DNA of 64,000 bases from Povalibacter uvarum (lineage in GTDB: Bacteria; Pseudomonadota; Gammaproteobacteria; Steroidobacterales; Steroidobacteraceae): NCBI RefSeq assembly GCF_014202975.1, contig NZ_JACHHZ010000004.1, positions 1 to 64,000 on the forward strand, in the 5' to 3' direction. A program made the position numbers and the translations under genes. Each line of letters opens with the position of its first letter. The first letter of the stretch is position 1. The notes beneath the pieces are model-generated. The model had not been told where the DNA came from, searched no databases, and saw nothing but the letters and a program-made list of their open reading frames with translations. This document shows positions 27,866 through 36,102 of the stretch, one piece after another.

Positions 27866-27990
27866 GAAAACTCCGGGATGAAAGAAATAAGTGAACAGCA
27901 GCCGATGACGCCATTCTCGGGATCGGTCGGGGCTGCCACATCAGCCGGAGGAGCCAGGAGGCGGGGAGGCGGGGAGCCATGACGAAAGGG

Positions 27991-28036
27991 GGGAGGTCAG
28001 CCGGCTAGCCGGCTAGCAAGCTAGCTGGCTCCTCTC
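27991..28036. repeat. Family C hairpin repeat (GCTAGCCGGCTAGC type), copy 1
   Basis: A run of GCTAGC units (AGCCGGCTAGCCGGCTAGC, then AAGCTAGCTGGCTCCTC) forms an imperfect palindrome. It overlaps the end of the SnoaL-like gene and is preceded by GGCGGGGAGGCGGGGAG. A longer copy is at 33304-33402. Confidence 0.75.
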
Positions 28037-28448
28037 ACTCCACCGTTTCCAGCACCGTCCAGTTCTCAATGCACGTCTCGTGGACCACGCGCCCGCTCTG
28101 GACTTCCAGGATCCGCAGTCGCTTCAGTTCGACGAGGTCGCCGTTGCGAACCGGGGCGGAGTCGATCGTGTTTCCGGTGCAGACGAAGCGCACGGCGAAC
28201 TCATCGATGATCTGCCGCTCGTTGTTGCTGCGGCGGAGGAACGTGAACTCGGGATTCCACATGCTCGCGGCTTCCCGTTGCTGATGAGCGATGACCGCTT
28301 CACGGCCGACGACACGGATTCCCCTCGCCGGTGCAACCCAGACGATGTCCTGTGCGTAGAAGCTCTGAGCTGCGAGCAGAAAGTCCTGGTGGCCTTCGAG
28401 TCCGCTCACGACGGCGGTCACCTCGGCGGCGCTGCACGACTGGGTCAT
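28035..28448 (-). CDS. SnoaL-like (NTF2-fold) protein
   Basis: A 137-residue single-domain protein of the NTF2/SnoaL fold. It has the alpha-beta cone pattern: HQDFLLAAQSFYAQDIVWVAP, REAVIAHQQREA, and late strands with VHETCIENWTVLE. This fold is used by polyketide cyclases, isomerases and many small-molecule binding proteins. No substrate is implied by the neighbours. Its last bases run into a family C hairpin. Confidence 0.75.
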   Translation of the reverse strand: MTQSCSAAEVTAVVSGLEGHQDFLLAAQSFYAQDIVWVAPARGIRVVGREAVIAHQQREAASMWNPEFTFLRRSNNERQIIDEFAVRFVCTGNTIDSAPVRNGDLVELKRLRILEVQSGRVVHETCIENWTVLETVE

Positions 28449-28652
28449 CGGACACCTCGGTCATTGTTGGAATGGTGTGCGAGGCCAGTGTCAGTGCCGG
28501 CGACGCCCACGGTCGATAGGCCAAAGGAGCCATCGCTGTCTGGTGCAGATTTTCCGCTAGCGGCGTGACTTAACTTTGCGAGCGGGCCGGGAGTATGCTC
28601 GGCCGCTCAAGCAAGGCGACCTCCACTGCCATTTTTTCGAAGGGGAAACGGT

Positions 28653-29744
28653 ATGGCCGATCAATCGCTGCGCGGACGCTTCGTCTGGCATGAGCTGAAG
28701 ACACCCAATGCAGGCGAATCGCATGCGTTCTATCAACGCGTGGTGGGCTGGAAAGCGCAGCCTTGGGAACGGGATACTTCCTACACGCTGCTCTCCGGCG
28801 GCGGTGAACCGATCGCGGCAACTGTCGCGAGCGAGGGCGATGAGCCGCAGTGGATTCACTACATCGGGACTGCGGATGTCGATGCGACCGTAGCCCAGGC
28901 AACGGAGTTGGGCGCGACGGTCACCAAAGAGCCGACCGACATTCCCAACGGCGCGCGTTACGCGATCCTGAGCGATCCTCAGGGTGCGACGTTCGCGGTC
29001 TATGCATCGCCGCCGCCGCATCAGCGCGAGAAGGATCCAAGGCGCGGTCAGTTCTCGTGGATGGAGCTCGCGAGCACCGATGCGAAGGCTGCGCTCGATT
29101 TCTACTGCACGTTGTTTGGCTGGGAACGCAGCGCTGCCCATGACATGGGACCGCTCGGGTTCTACTACGTCTTCAGCCGCAACGGCCGCGACCTGGGCGG
29201 CGCCTTCGACAAGCCTGCCGCCATGCCGGGGCCTTCCGCGTGGCTCGGTTACATCCGCGGGAAAGACCTGGACAAGGTCGCGCAGGTCGCGAAGAAGGCC
29301 GGCGGCACGCTGATCAACGGTCCGATGGAAGTTCCGGGCGGCGACTGGATCGCGCAGTTCGTCGACGCGCACGGAGCAGCCTTCGCTGTGCACGTCCTGA
29401 AGAACGATCTCGCGCAAGCCGCTGCGCATCCGCAGATGGAGCTGGCAGTCGAAGCTGAAGCGCCGCCACCGCGAAAGAAAGCGGCGGCGAAGAAGCCGGC
29501 AGCGAAAAAACCGGCTGCAAAAGCGAAGCCGGCCGAGAAGAAGTCAACGGCTGCCCCAAAACGGGTCGCCAAAAAAAGCGGTAAAAAAACCACTAAGCGT
29601 TCCACCAGCAAAGCGAGTACAGTCCGTGGCCGGTCGGTGAAAGCGAAGGCCAAGGCAAAGACGGCAGGACGAAAACGATCCGCTGTCGTTGCCAAAAAGA
29701 GTGCCAAGAACAAAACGCGCGCTCGACCGAAGAAGGGCAAGTGA
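28653..29744 (+). CDS. Two-domain VOC protein with histone H1-like tail
   Basis: A 363-residue protein. Two VOC/glyoxalase domains (about 5-125 and 128-252) are followed by about 95 residues almost entirely of lysine, alanine, proline, serine and arginine (AAKKPAAKKPAAKAKPAEKK...). That tail is like histone H1 or the KAKK-rich bacterial nucleoid proteins. The first part alone would be an ordinary glyoxalase-like protein (GRFVWHELKTP, GQFSWMELASTD at domain starts). The tail could bind DNA or RNA. The frame stays open to the TGA at 29742-29744, so the fusion is real, not a frameshift. Confidence 0.82.
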   Translation: MADQSLRGRFVWHELKTPNAGESHAFYQRVVGWKAQPWERDTSYTLLSGGGEPIAATVASEGDEPQWIHYIGTADVDATVAQATELGATVTKEPTDIPNGARYAILSDPQGATFAVYASPPPHQREKDPRRGQFSWMELASTDAKAALDFYCTLFGWERSAAHDMGPLGFYYVFSRNGRDLGGAFDKPAAMPGPSAWLGYIRGKDLDKVAQVAKKAGGTLINGPMEVPGGDWIAQFVDAHGAAFAVHVLKNDLAQAAAHPQMELAVEAEAPPPRKKAAAKKPAAKKPAAKAKPAEKKSTAAPKRVAKKSGKKTTKRSTSKASTVRGRSVKAKAKAKTAGRKRSAVVAKKSAKNKTRARPKKGK

Positions 29745-29756
29745 GCTCAGGGGTGA

Positions 29757-29918
29757 TTGAGTCAGAGGTAACCGGAGAAATCCTCAAGGCTGCCGATGAG
29801 CCTTGGATCGCAACAAGAAGCGAAGCCGGCCGCATGCGGCCAGGCCCGCCCAGAAAAGTCCGGAGCTATCTCTTGCAACTGGGGTAGGAAGAGCGTGGTC
29901 TTCCTACCTTTTGTTTTT
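29757..29918 (+). ncRNA. Candidate structured 3'UTR or small RNA
   Basis: No open frame of interest covers this stretch, but it has three regular hairpins in series: CAAGGCT/AGCCTTG (29785-29805), GGCCGCATGCGGCC (29828-29841) and the terminator at 29883-29918. This could be a 3' end-derived small RNA or an independent transcript. No promoter stands out. Confidence 0.35.
29883..29918 (+). terminator. Strong intrinsic terminator
   Basis: Stem GGTAGGAAGA/TCTTCCTACC (ten perfect pairs, loop GCGTGG), followed by TTTTGTTTTT. It lies 139 bases after the VOC gene stop and ends rightward transcription before the convergent PQQ dehydrogenase. Confidence 0.9.
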
Positions 29919-29941
29919 CTGAAGACTGCACCAGGCGGCTG

Positions 29942-31072
29942 CTACTTCGGCACCACCTGCAGCAGCTTCCCCGCCGTCGGATTGTCCGTGATCAGGTAGA
30001 AGTAGCCGTCGGCGCCGACCTGGACGTCGCGAATGCGTTCGTTGCGTTCGCCCAGGTAGCGCGTTTCGCTCGCGACCTTGCCGTCGACGAGCTCGAGTCG
30101 CACGAGTCCGCCCGGATTCATCGAGCCCACGAACAGCTGACCTTCCCACTGCGGGAACGCTTTGCCGCTGTAGAACGCGGCACCTGACGGGGCGATCACG
30201 GGATCCCAGTAGTAGACCGGTTGCTCCATCCCGGCTTTCTCGGTGCCCTCGCCGATCTTCACGCCGGAGTAGTCGACACCGTAGGTGATGACGGGCCAGC
30301 CGTAGTTCTTGCCGGCTTCGGGATGATTCAGTTCGTCGCCGCCTTTCGCGCCATGCTCCACCGTCCACAGCGTGCCGTCGGATCGCAGGGCTGCGGCCTG
30401 GGAATTGCGATGGCCGTACGACCAGATCTCCGGGCGCGCGCCGCCGCGGTTCACGAAGGGATTGTCAGCCGGAATGCTGCCGTCCGCATTGATCCGGACG
30501 ACCTTGCCGATGGTGGTCGACAAGTCCTGGACCTTGGGACGTTCCGTGAAGCGATCGCCGGTCGTGATGAAGAGCGTGCCGTCGTTGCGGAAGACGATAC
30601 GCGATCCGAAGTGGTTCGGACCGGAGGTCTTCGGCGTCTGGCGCCAGATCACCTGCAGCGAATCGATCGCCGTGTCGCCGAGGCGAGCGCGAGCGACCGA
30701 CGTCCCCGCGGTGCCGTCCTCGCCGGGCTCGGAGTAAGACAGGTAGATGAGATTGTCCGTCGCGAACGAGGGGCTCAGCGTCACATCCAGCAGGCCCCCC
30801 TGGCCCTTTGCCGCGACCGCCGGGACGCCGCCCAGCGGGGCCGAGACCTTGCCGTCCTTCGCGACGATCCTGAGTTGACCGCCGCGCTCCGTGACGAGCA
30901 TCCGCCCGTCCGGCAGTAGGGCCAAACCCCAGGGGGATTTGAGGCCCGTAGCGATCTCATTGACCTTGAGCGGCCCATCCACGGACTTGGGCGTGGGCGA
31001 CCGCGGCGCATCGGCCAGGCAGACACCGGTGCTTGCCAGCAGGGCAAGAAGGATCGTCGGAGCTCTCGACAT
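29942..31072 (-). CDS. PQQ-dependent sugar dehydrogenase (Gdh/YliI type)
   Basis: A 376-residue periplasmic six-bladed propeller of the soluble glucose dehydrogenase/YliI (Asd) family. A signal peptide (about 1-20) and markers LKSPWGLALLPDGRMLVTER, GLLDVTLSPSF, NHFGSRIVF and the late PVIAPSGAAFYSGKAFP are all present. The start ATG 31072 has GAGG seven bases upstream. A longer reading frame running to 31687 crosses another gene's opposite-strand territory and is not used. Family members oxidise aldose sugars with PQQ. Confidence 0.88.
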   Translation of the reverse strand: MSRAPTILLALLASTGVCLADAPRSPTPKSVDGPLKVNEIATGLKSPWGLALLPDGRMLVTERGGQLRIVAKDGKVSAPLGGVPAVAAKGQGGLLDVTLSPSFATDNLIYLSYSEPGEDGTAGTSVARARLGDTAIDSLQVIWRQTPKTSGPNHFGSRIVFRNDGTLFITTGDRFTERPKVQDLSTTIGKVVRINADGSIPADNPFVNRGGARPEIWSYGHRNSQAAALRSDGTLWTVEHGAKGGDELNHPEAGKNYGWPVITYGVDYSGVKIGEGTEKAGMEQPVYYWDPVIAPSGAAFYSGKAFPQWEGQLFVGSMNPGGLVRLELVDGKVASETRYLGERNERIRDVQVGADGYFYLITDNPTAGKLLQVVPK

Positions 31073-31231
31073 AAGCGACCTCGGGTGATTGACGGCGCGC
31101 CGGCAAGTTAACCCATTGAAGCTGACCCCGTCAGCGCTTCCCTTGTCAGGCGACTCGGGGAGCGTTACTCGCCGCGCCTTTGCTAAGATCGCGCCCAGGC
31201 AAAAAGATCCCCTTCGGGCGAGAATTACGAA

Positions 31232-31534
31232 ATGAAGGCAGTACGCGGCAAGGCATTCAACGGTCAGCGGGTCGTGCTCGACAACAAGTCGTTCACGGAG
31301 TGTCACTTCAAGGATTCGACGCTGATCATCGAAGGCTCGGGCCTCTTTGAAATGCAGAACTGCAAGATCGAGGAAGACTGCCGCCTCGCGGTCGAGGGCC
31401 CCGGCCAGGTGTTGCTGCATCAACTGAAGATGATGCTGTACTCCGGCGGCTGGATGTCCCGCGTCGCTGACAACGTGCTGCACGCGGTCAAGCAGCCGCC
31501 GAAGGCAAAGAAGAAAGCAGCACCCGCTGCGTGA
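31232..31534 (+). CDS. Small protein with lysine-rich tail, unknown function
   Basis: A 100-residue protein I do not recognise. Residues 8-65 have short beta-strand repeats (FTECHFKDSTLIIEG, FEMQNCKIEEDCRLAVEG) that resemble a small beta-helix or pentapeptide-like fold. An alpha-helical segment follows, then a tail PPKAKKKAAPAA. There is no signal peptide. It stands alone, divergent from the PQQ dehydrogenase. Confidence 0.55.
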   Translation: MKAVRGKAFNGQRVVLDNKSFTECHFKDSTLIIEGSGLFEMQNCKIEEDCRLAVEGPGQVLLHQLKMMLYSGGWMSRVADNVLHAVKQPPKAKKKAAPAA

Positions 31535-31726
31535 TCGCCGCGCAGCGCTGACAGGCGGCGCTGTAGGTTGAATCCGACTCGATCCGCATACGGTCGAGTT
31601 CCCCTCGAAGTTCCCACGCTCGCCGCAATATTCGTGCGGTGAATGAACTCGCGCGCGTTTCCGGAACCTCGCTGTGCAGGGCGGCATTACATCGCCGTCA
31701 ATTCAGTACACAGCAAGGTGACATGT

Positions 31727-32260
31727 ATGCGCAAATTTCCAGCGTTGATGCTTGGCGTCAGTCTCGCACTCGGCTCGGCGAGCGTGCTCGCGGACAATGC
31801 CGGCAAGAGCGATTCGACCATCACGGGCAGCGTGAAGTCCGCACTGATCAGCAACGATCAGACCAAGGCCCGTCAGATCAACGTCGAGACGAAGGACGGC
31901 GTCGTGCAATTGAACGGCTTCGTCGATTCCGCGACAGCCAAGGCTGCAGCCGAAACCACCGCGAAGAACGTCGAAGGCGTGAAGTCGGTGAAGAACAACC
32001 TGTCGATCCGCGATCCGAACCGTTCCACCGGCGAAGCAGTCGATGACACGGTCATCGCGGCGAAGGTGAAGGGCGAGATCGCCGGCAAGGCGGGTCTCGG
32101 TACCGCTTCTGACGTGAACGTGGAAGTGAACAGCGGCGTCGTGGAGTTGAGCGGCTTCGTTGCCACGGCCGATGAAAAGGCCAAGGCTGCGGAAGTGGCG
32201 CGCAGCATCAACGGCGTCAAGAGCGTGAAGAACAACATCTCCCTCAAGCCGCAAGGCTGA
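31727..32260 (+). CDS. Periplasmic protein with two BON domains (OsmY-like)
   Basis: A 177-residue exported protein. A signal peptide (about 1-25, cleavage after SVLA) precedes two BON domains (about 30-100 and 108-177), each ending in a GVKSVKNN motif. BON domains bind phospholipid, and OsmY-type proteins chaperone the envelope during osmotic or other stress. The start ATG 31727 gives a clean signal peptide. Confidence 0.88.
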   Translation: MRKFPALMLGVSLALGSASVLADNAGKSDSTITGSVKSALISNDQTKARQINVETKDGVVQLNGFVDSATAKAAAETTAKNVEGVKSVKNNLSIRDPNRSTGEAVDDTVIAAKVKGEIAGKAGLGTASDVNVEVNSGVVELSGFVATADEKAKAAEVARSINGVKSVKNNISLKPQG

Positions 32261-32277
32261 TCAGGGCTGATGTGATT

Positions 32278-32298
32278 TCAGGATCGCGACGATCCTGA
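32278..32298 (+). terminator. Hairpin after the BON gene
   Basis: TCAGGATCG-cga-CGATCCTGA, nine perfect pairs, 17 bases after the stop of the BON gene. Only two T residues follow, so it is a weak intrinsic terminator or a 3' stabilising hairpin. Confidence 0.45.
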
Positions 32299-32356
32299 TT
32301 CGTCGAGGTAGTGGCGAGTGATGGGCCGGCGTCTGCGAGCGTCGGTCCGTCACTCG

Positions 32357-33289
32357 TCACGCGCGTTTGCCTTCCACCATCTTCGCCACGGCGTACACCG
32401 ACTCGAGTGCCGGAATCGGCACATTGAGTCTCTGTCCCGCGCGCACTACGTTACCGAGGATCGCTTCGATCTCCATCGGCCGCCCGTTCTCGTAGTCGAG
32501 CGCCATGCTCGTCTTGTAGCCGGGCAACGCGCGCGTGTCCGCGATCATGCGGTCAACCAGCTTCGGATTCATCGGGTGACCGTCAGCGGCGGCCACTGCA
32601 CAGACTTCGTTCATCGCCTTGCGGATGAATGCCTGATCGGCTTCCGTCCGCAGCATCGCTTCAGTGTCGAGTACGCCGCCCAGAATCGAAATCGGATTGA
32701 ACACAGCGTTCCAGACCGCTTTCTGCCAGCGCGCGGCAACGACGTTGTCGGTCAGCCGGCACTCGATCTGGCCCGCCTTGAGCAGCGATACCAGTCGCTC
32801 ACCCGCAGGCGTTGCGCCAGCCGGGTAGCGGCCCATCGCGAGCGACCCCAGCGACTGGTGATGAATCTCGCCGCTCGCGGTGCGGCTCACCATGACGAAC
32901 GCGAGCGCGCTCAGCAGCTCATTGTCGGGAAACGCTGCTGTGATCTCAGGTTCGATGTCGATGCCGTTCTCGATCAGCACGATCACCGTGCCGGGTCCGA
33001 CCGCCGGGCGGATCAGCGCGGCCCGGTCGACGCCCGGCAGCACCTTCACCGTCAGGATCAGATAGTCGGGCGGCGTCGCGCACGCGGCGACGTCCCGCAG
33101 AACGGCATGCGGACGAAACACGTGATCGCCGAGCAACTTACTCGCGATCCGATAGCCGTCACGTTGCACCTGTTCGAAATCGGAACGGCAGACGACGCCG
33201 ACACGAGCACCGCTACGCGAAAGCGCGGAACCGTAGAGAGCACCGATGGCGCCGGCACCGACGATGAGGATCGAGGGCGAGTTACTCAT
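32357..33289 (-). CDS. 2-dehydropantoate 2-reductase family (PanE/ApbA)
   Basis: A 310-residue NADPH-dependent oxidoreductase. The N-terminal Rossmann motif is VGAGAIGALYGSAL (about 6-19). The PanE centre is KAVWNAVFNPISILGG, with catalytic lysine and conserved asparagine. It may reduce ketopantoate for coenzyme A, but the family has many paralogues and this copy stands apart from panB/panC, so I do not assign the symbol. Confidence 0.8.
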   Translation of the reverse strand: MSNSPSILIVGAGAIGALYGSALSRSGARVGVVCRSDFEQVQRDGYRIASKLLGDHVFRPHAVLRDVAACATPPDYLILTVKVLPGVDRAALIRPAVGPGTVIVLIENGIDIEPEITAAFPDNELLSALAFVMVSRTASGEIHHQSLGSLAMGRYPAGATPAGERLVSLLKAGQIECRLTDNVVAARWQKAVWNAVFNPISILGGVLDTEAMLRTEADQAFIRKAMNEVCAVAAADGHPMNPKLVDRMIADTRALPGYKTSMALDYENGRPMEIEAILGNVVRAGQRLNVPIPALESVYAVAKMVEGKRA

Positions 33290-33303
33290 GAGGGGATCGT
33301 AAC

Positions 33304-33402
33304 GAGCCGGCTAGCCACTAGCCAGCTAGCCATTCGCCAGAAGAGGAATGGGTCTTCTCTGAACTCTGGCTACCTGCTAGTGGCTAGCCGGCTAGCTGGC
33401 CT
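33304..33402. repeat. Family C hairpin repeat (GCTAGCCGGCTAGC type), copy 2
   Basis: The left arm is GAGCCGGCTAGCCACTAGCC plus CAGCTAGCC. The right arm is its near-exact complement, ending in GCTAGCTGGCCTCTC. The loop carries CCAGAAGAGGAA and CTCTGGCTAC. It extends into the last codons of the DUF2784 gene, so the 3' end of that reading frame is made of repeat. Confidence 0.8.
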
Positions 33403-33758
33403 CTCTTCTTCCAGTACGCCCACGCGTAAAGCCCGACATTCAGCACCACGACTGCGGTGCCGATCATCATCTGCGCCGTCCGCGTCAGTCCTTCTGGATA
33501 AATCAGCGCCGTGATGTAGTGATCGATGAATCCGCCGCTGTAGCCGGCCTCGCCACCGCGTTCGCGAAAAGAATTCTCAAGTGGGGTGAGCGGGCAGATG
33601 CGGCCGCTGAACTCGATGTAAGCGCCCCAGCAGGCAGCGGGCACGTGCAGCCATGCGACGGATGGCCAGCGCAGAACGAGGAAGCCACCGAGCGCGACGA
33701 AGAGGACGAAGGCCAGATGGACGACGAGAACACCGTCCGCCAGGAGTCTGAAGAGCAT
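33384..33758 (-). CDS. DUF2784 family membrane protein
   Basis: A 124-residue membrane protein of the DUF2784 family. Helices are at about 3-27, 33-55 and 91-112. The family-type segment GRICPLTPLENSFRERGGEAGY lies after the second helix. Function unknown. The start ATG 33758 lies two bases after the DUF3703 stop, so the two are one unit. The last few residues (WAYWKKRGQLAG) come from a family C repeat. Confidence 0.82.
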   Translation of the reverse strand: MLFRLLADGVLVVHLAFVLFVALGGFLVLRWPSVAWLHVPAACWGAYIEFSGRICPLTPLENSFRERGGEAGYSGGFIDHYITALIYPEGLTRTAQMMIGTAVVVLNVGLYAWAYWKKRGQLAG

Positions 33759-33760
33759 TG

Positions 33761-34129
33761 TCAGGATCGGTCGGTGCGGGCCGACTGAATCACTCGTTCG
33801 AGCTCGGGCGACACCGGCAGGCGTTTGAAGGGACTGATGTTCGCGCCGCCGGTGTTCCCATGGGGGACGAGGCCGATGGCCGTCTTGGTCGCGGCACCCG
33901 CGATCCGCAGCAACTGCCCCGCACATTCGCCAAGGTCACGCTGGCGCCATCCCCAACGGAACATCTCCCAGTGCACGCGGACGTGTTGCGCCGTCGATGC
34001 CTGGCCGAGAACGTGGGCGCGCTCGAGATGCCTGAACGCATCGTGCGGTCGACCCGCTGCCTCGTCCTTTGTCGCGGCGGCGAGTTCGGCGTCGACATGC
34101 GGACGGATGCGTTGGCTGAATCCGGTCAT
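33761..34129 (-). CDS. DUF3703 family protein
   Basis: A 122-residue soluble protein matching DUF3703. It begins MTGFSQRIRPHVDAELAAA, and the family core DAFRHLERAHVLGQ and HVRVHWEMFRWGWRQRD carries several histidines that could bind metal. The family ending LPPHGNTGG-like is present as VPHGNTGGANISPF. I chose ATG 34129 over a longer frame because the family starts here. It is cotranscribed with DUF2784. Confidence 0.82.
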   Translation of the reverse strand: MTGFSQRIRPHVDAELAAATKDEAAGRPHDAFRHLERAHVLGQASTAQHVRVHWEMFRWGWRQRDLGECAGQLLRIAGAATKTAIGLVPHGNTGGANISPFKRLPVSPELERVIQSARTDRS

Positions 34130-34232
34130 TTCATGGGCTCCGGCGGAGAAGCGGCTCGTCCCTTCGATCCATTGCAGCGGACTTCGGGCCCGCTCATCGT
34201 GGAGCAGCAATTGTGGCGCATCAGGAGCCCGC

Positions 34233-34661
34233 ATGCCTTCCTTCAACGAAATGCTGCAGCGCATGCTGAGTGCACAGGGACAGGGACGTGCCGCGAAGAC
34301 GGTCGAAGTCTTCGGGTGGCTGATTCTCGTCGAGAGCCTGGTTCTTTTTCTGGCGCCGGAGACCGCGGCGGCGCTGCTCAGGTTGCCGGCACTGTCGGAG
34401 CAGGCGGCGAACTATCTGCGGCTGGTCGGCCTGCTCGTGGGCGGACTTGGGATGCTCTACATCGTCAGCGGCCGGCTGAACGCACAGGGCTTCGTCTTCG
34501 CGTCCCTGCTGGACCGCCCGCTGGTTCCGCCCGTCATGGCGGCGTTGTGGCTGATGAACATGATCCCCTGGCAGTTGGCCGTTCTGTTCGCGATCCAGGA
34601 CTTCGGCAGCTTTCTGTGGACGTTGAGCGCCTGGAAGCGGGAGGCCGCGGCGTCGATCTGA
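34233..34661 (+). CDS. Four-helix membrane protein, unknown function
   Basis: A 142-residue protein with four predicted helices (about 24-45, 60-80, 88-108 and 112-130). AGGAG lies five bases before ATG 34233. It resembles generic DoxX or DUF-type small membrane proteins, but I cannot place it in a family. It is divergent from DUF3703, 104 bases apart. Confidence 0.6.
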   Translation: MPSFNEMLQRMLSAQGQGRAAKTVEVFGWLILVESLVLFLAPETAAALLRLPALSEQAANYLRLVGLLVGGLGMLYIVSGRLNAQGFVFASLLDRPLVPPVMAALWLMNMIPWQLAVLFAIQDFGSFLWTLSAWKREAAASI

Positions 34662-34733
34662 CGGTGGCGCGGTGGGGGCCGAGCCCGGATAATGCGGGCC
34701 GTTTTTTGCCCCGCCCCAGTGTCCGAGGATGAC

Positions 34734-36014
34734 ATGCCGCAGCTTCCTTCCCTGAGTGCCGACGACCTACGCAGCTACCACGCCCAGATCCGCCAGCGTT
34801 ATGACGCATTCGCCAAGCGCGGCGTGAAACTGAACCTCACGCGCGGCAAACCTTCGTCGGCCCAGCTCGATCTGTGCAACCAGCTGCTCTCGCTGCCGGG
34901 CAACGGCGATTTCATGGCCGGCAACATCGATTGCCGCAACTACGGTGAGCTGGCTGGCCTGCCGGAACTACGGTCGTTGCTCGCAACGGTGTTCGGCGTG
35001 ACTGCCGATCGCGTGATCGTCGGCGAGAACGCGAGCCTCTCGCTGATGCACGACTCCGTGGCCTTCTCGATGCTGAAGGGCAACTGCGACAGCGAGCGGC
35101 CCTGGTCGAAGGAATCGCGCATCGCGTTCCTCTGCCCGGTGCCGGGCTACGACCGGCATTTTTCGATCTGCCAGGAGTTCGGCATCGAGATGATCGCGGT
35201 GCCGCTGAACGAAGGCGGCCCGGACATGGATGTCGTCGAGAAGCTCGTCGCGGGCGATGCGCAGATCAAGGGCATCTGGTGCGTGCCGAAGTACAGCAAC
35301 CCCACCGGCACGGTCTACTCGAACGAAACGATCGAGCGCCTCGCGAAAATGAAGACGGCCGCGCGTGACTTCCGCCTGTTCTGGGACAACGCATACGCAG
35401 TGCATCACCTGACGGCGGAGCGCATCGAGATCGCGAACATCGATGAAGCCTGTGCGCGCAACGGCAACCCCAATCGTGCGTTCATCTTCGGCTCGACGTC
35501 GAAGGTCACGTTCGCAGGTGCCGGCGTCGGCGTATTTGCGAGCTCGAAGGGCAACGTGAGCTGGTACCTGAAGCGGATCGAGAAGCGCACGATCGGCGGC
35601 GACAAGGTCAATCAGCTGCGTCATCTGCGGCTGCTGAAGAACGCCGACGGCGTCGCGACGCTGATGGACAAGCACCGCGCAATCATGGCTCCCAAGTTCG
35701 ACAAGGTGCTCGAAACGTTCGGCGAACACCTCGGCAGCACGGGTGTTGCGTCTTGGACGAAGCCGAAGGGCGGCTACTTCATCACGCTCGATGTGATGGA
35801 TGGCTGCGCGAAGCAGGTCGTGAAACTCGCGAAGGAAGCAGGCGTCGAGCTGACGCCGGCGGGCGCGACACATCCGCTCGGTAATGATCCGCACGATCGG
35901 ACGATCCGGATTGCACCGAGCTTTCCGGATCTCGCAGAGGTTGCGCAGGCCGCTGAAGGCGTGGTGCTGTCTGTGCTGCTCGCGGCGACCGAGAAGTTGC
36001 TGGCGAAGGGATGA
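34734..36014 (+). CDS. Class I aminotransferase (PF12897-type aspartate aminotransferase)
   Basis: A 426-residue PLP enzyme. The N-terminal LNLTRGKPSSAQLDLCNQLL and NYGELAGLPELRSLLA, the KYSNPTGTVYSNETIERLA segment and the Schiff-base region GSTSKVTFAGAGVGV match the PF12897 aspartate aminotransferase subgroup. The start ATG 34734 has GAGG upstream. It probably moves amino groups between aspartate or alanine and 2-oxo acids. Confidence 0.87.
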   Translation: MPQLPSLSADDLRSYHAQIRQRYDAFAKRGVKLNLTRGKPSSAQLDLCNQLLSLPGNGDFMAGNIDCRNYGELAGLPELRSLLATVFGVTADRVIVGENASLSLMHDSVAFSMLKGNCDSERPWSKESRIAFLCPVPGYDRHFSICQEFGIEMIAVPLNEGGPDMDVVEKLVAGDAQIKGIWCVPKYSNPTGTVYSNETIERLAKMKTAARDFRLFWDNAYAVHHLTAERIEIANIDEACARNGNPNRAFIFGSTSKVTFAGAGVGVFASSKGNVSWYLKRIEKRTIGGDKVNQLRHLRLLKNADGVATLMDKHRAIMAPKFDKVLETFGEHLGSTGVASWTKPKGGYFITLDVMDGCAKQVVKLAKEAGVELTPAGATHPLGNDPHDRTIRIAPSFPDLAEVAQAAEGVVLSVLLAATEKLLAKG

Positions 36015-36015
36015 T

Positions 36016-36102
36016 CGAGCTGTGAGCTACGAGCTGTGAGCTGTGAGCCAGAAGCGTCCTCCGACTCTGGCTCATCGCTCACAGCTCATCGCTCATCGCT
36101 TC
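36016..36102. repeat. Family B hairpin repeat (GAGCTGTGAGC type), copy 2
   Basis: GAGCTGTGAGCTACGAGC units and GTGAGCCAGAAGC form the left arm. ACTCTGGCTCATCGCTCACA and GCTCATCGCTCATCGCT form the right arm. It fills the gap between the convergent aminotransferase and Ada-AlkA gene ends and slightly overlaps the latter's stop. Confidence 0.82.

Noticed and set aside
29942-31687. A 581-codon version of the PQQ dehydrogenase
   Set aside because: The extra 205 codons cross the opposite-strand gene at 31232 and lack a signal peptide start. The ATG at 31072 has a ribosome site and signal peptide.
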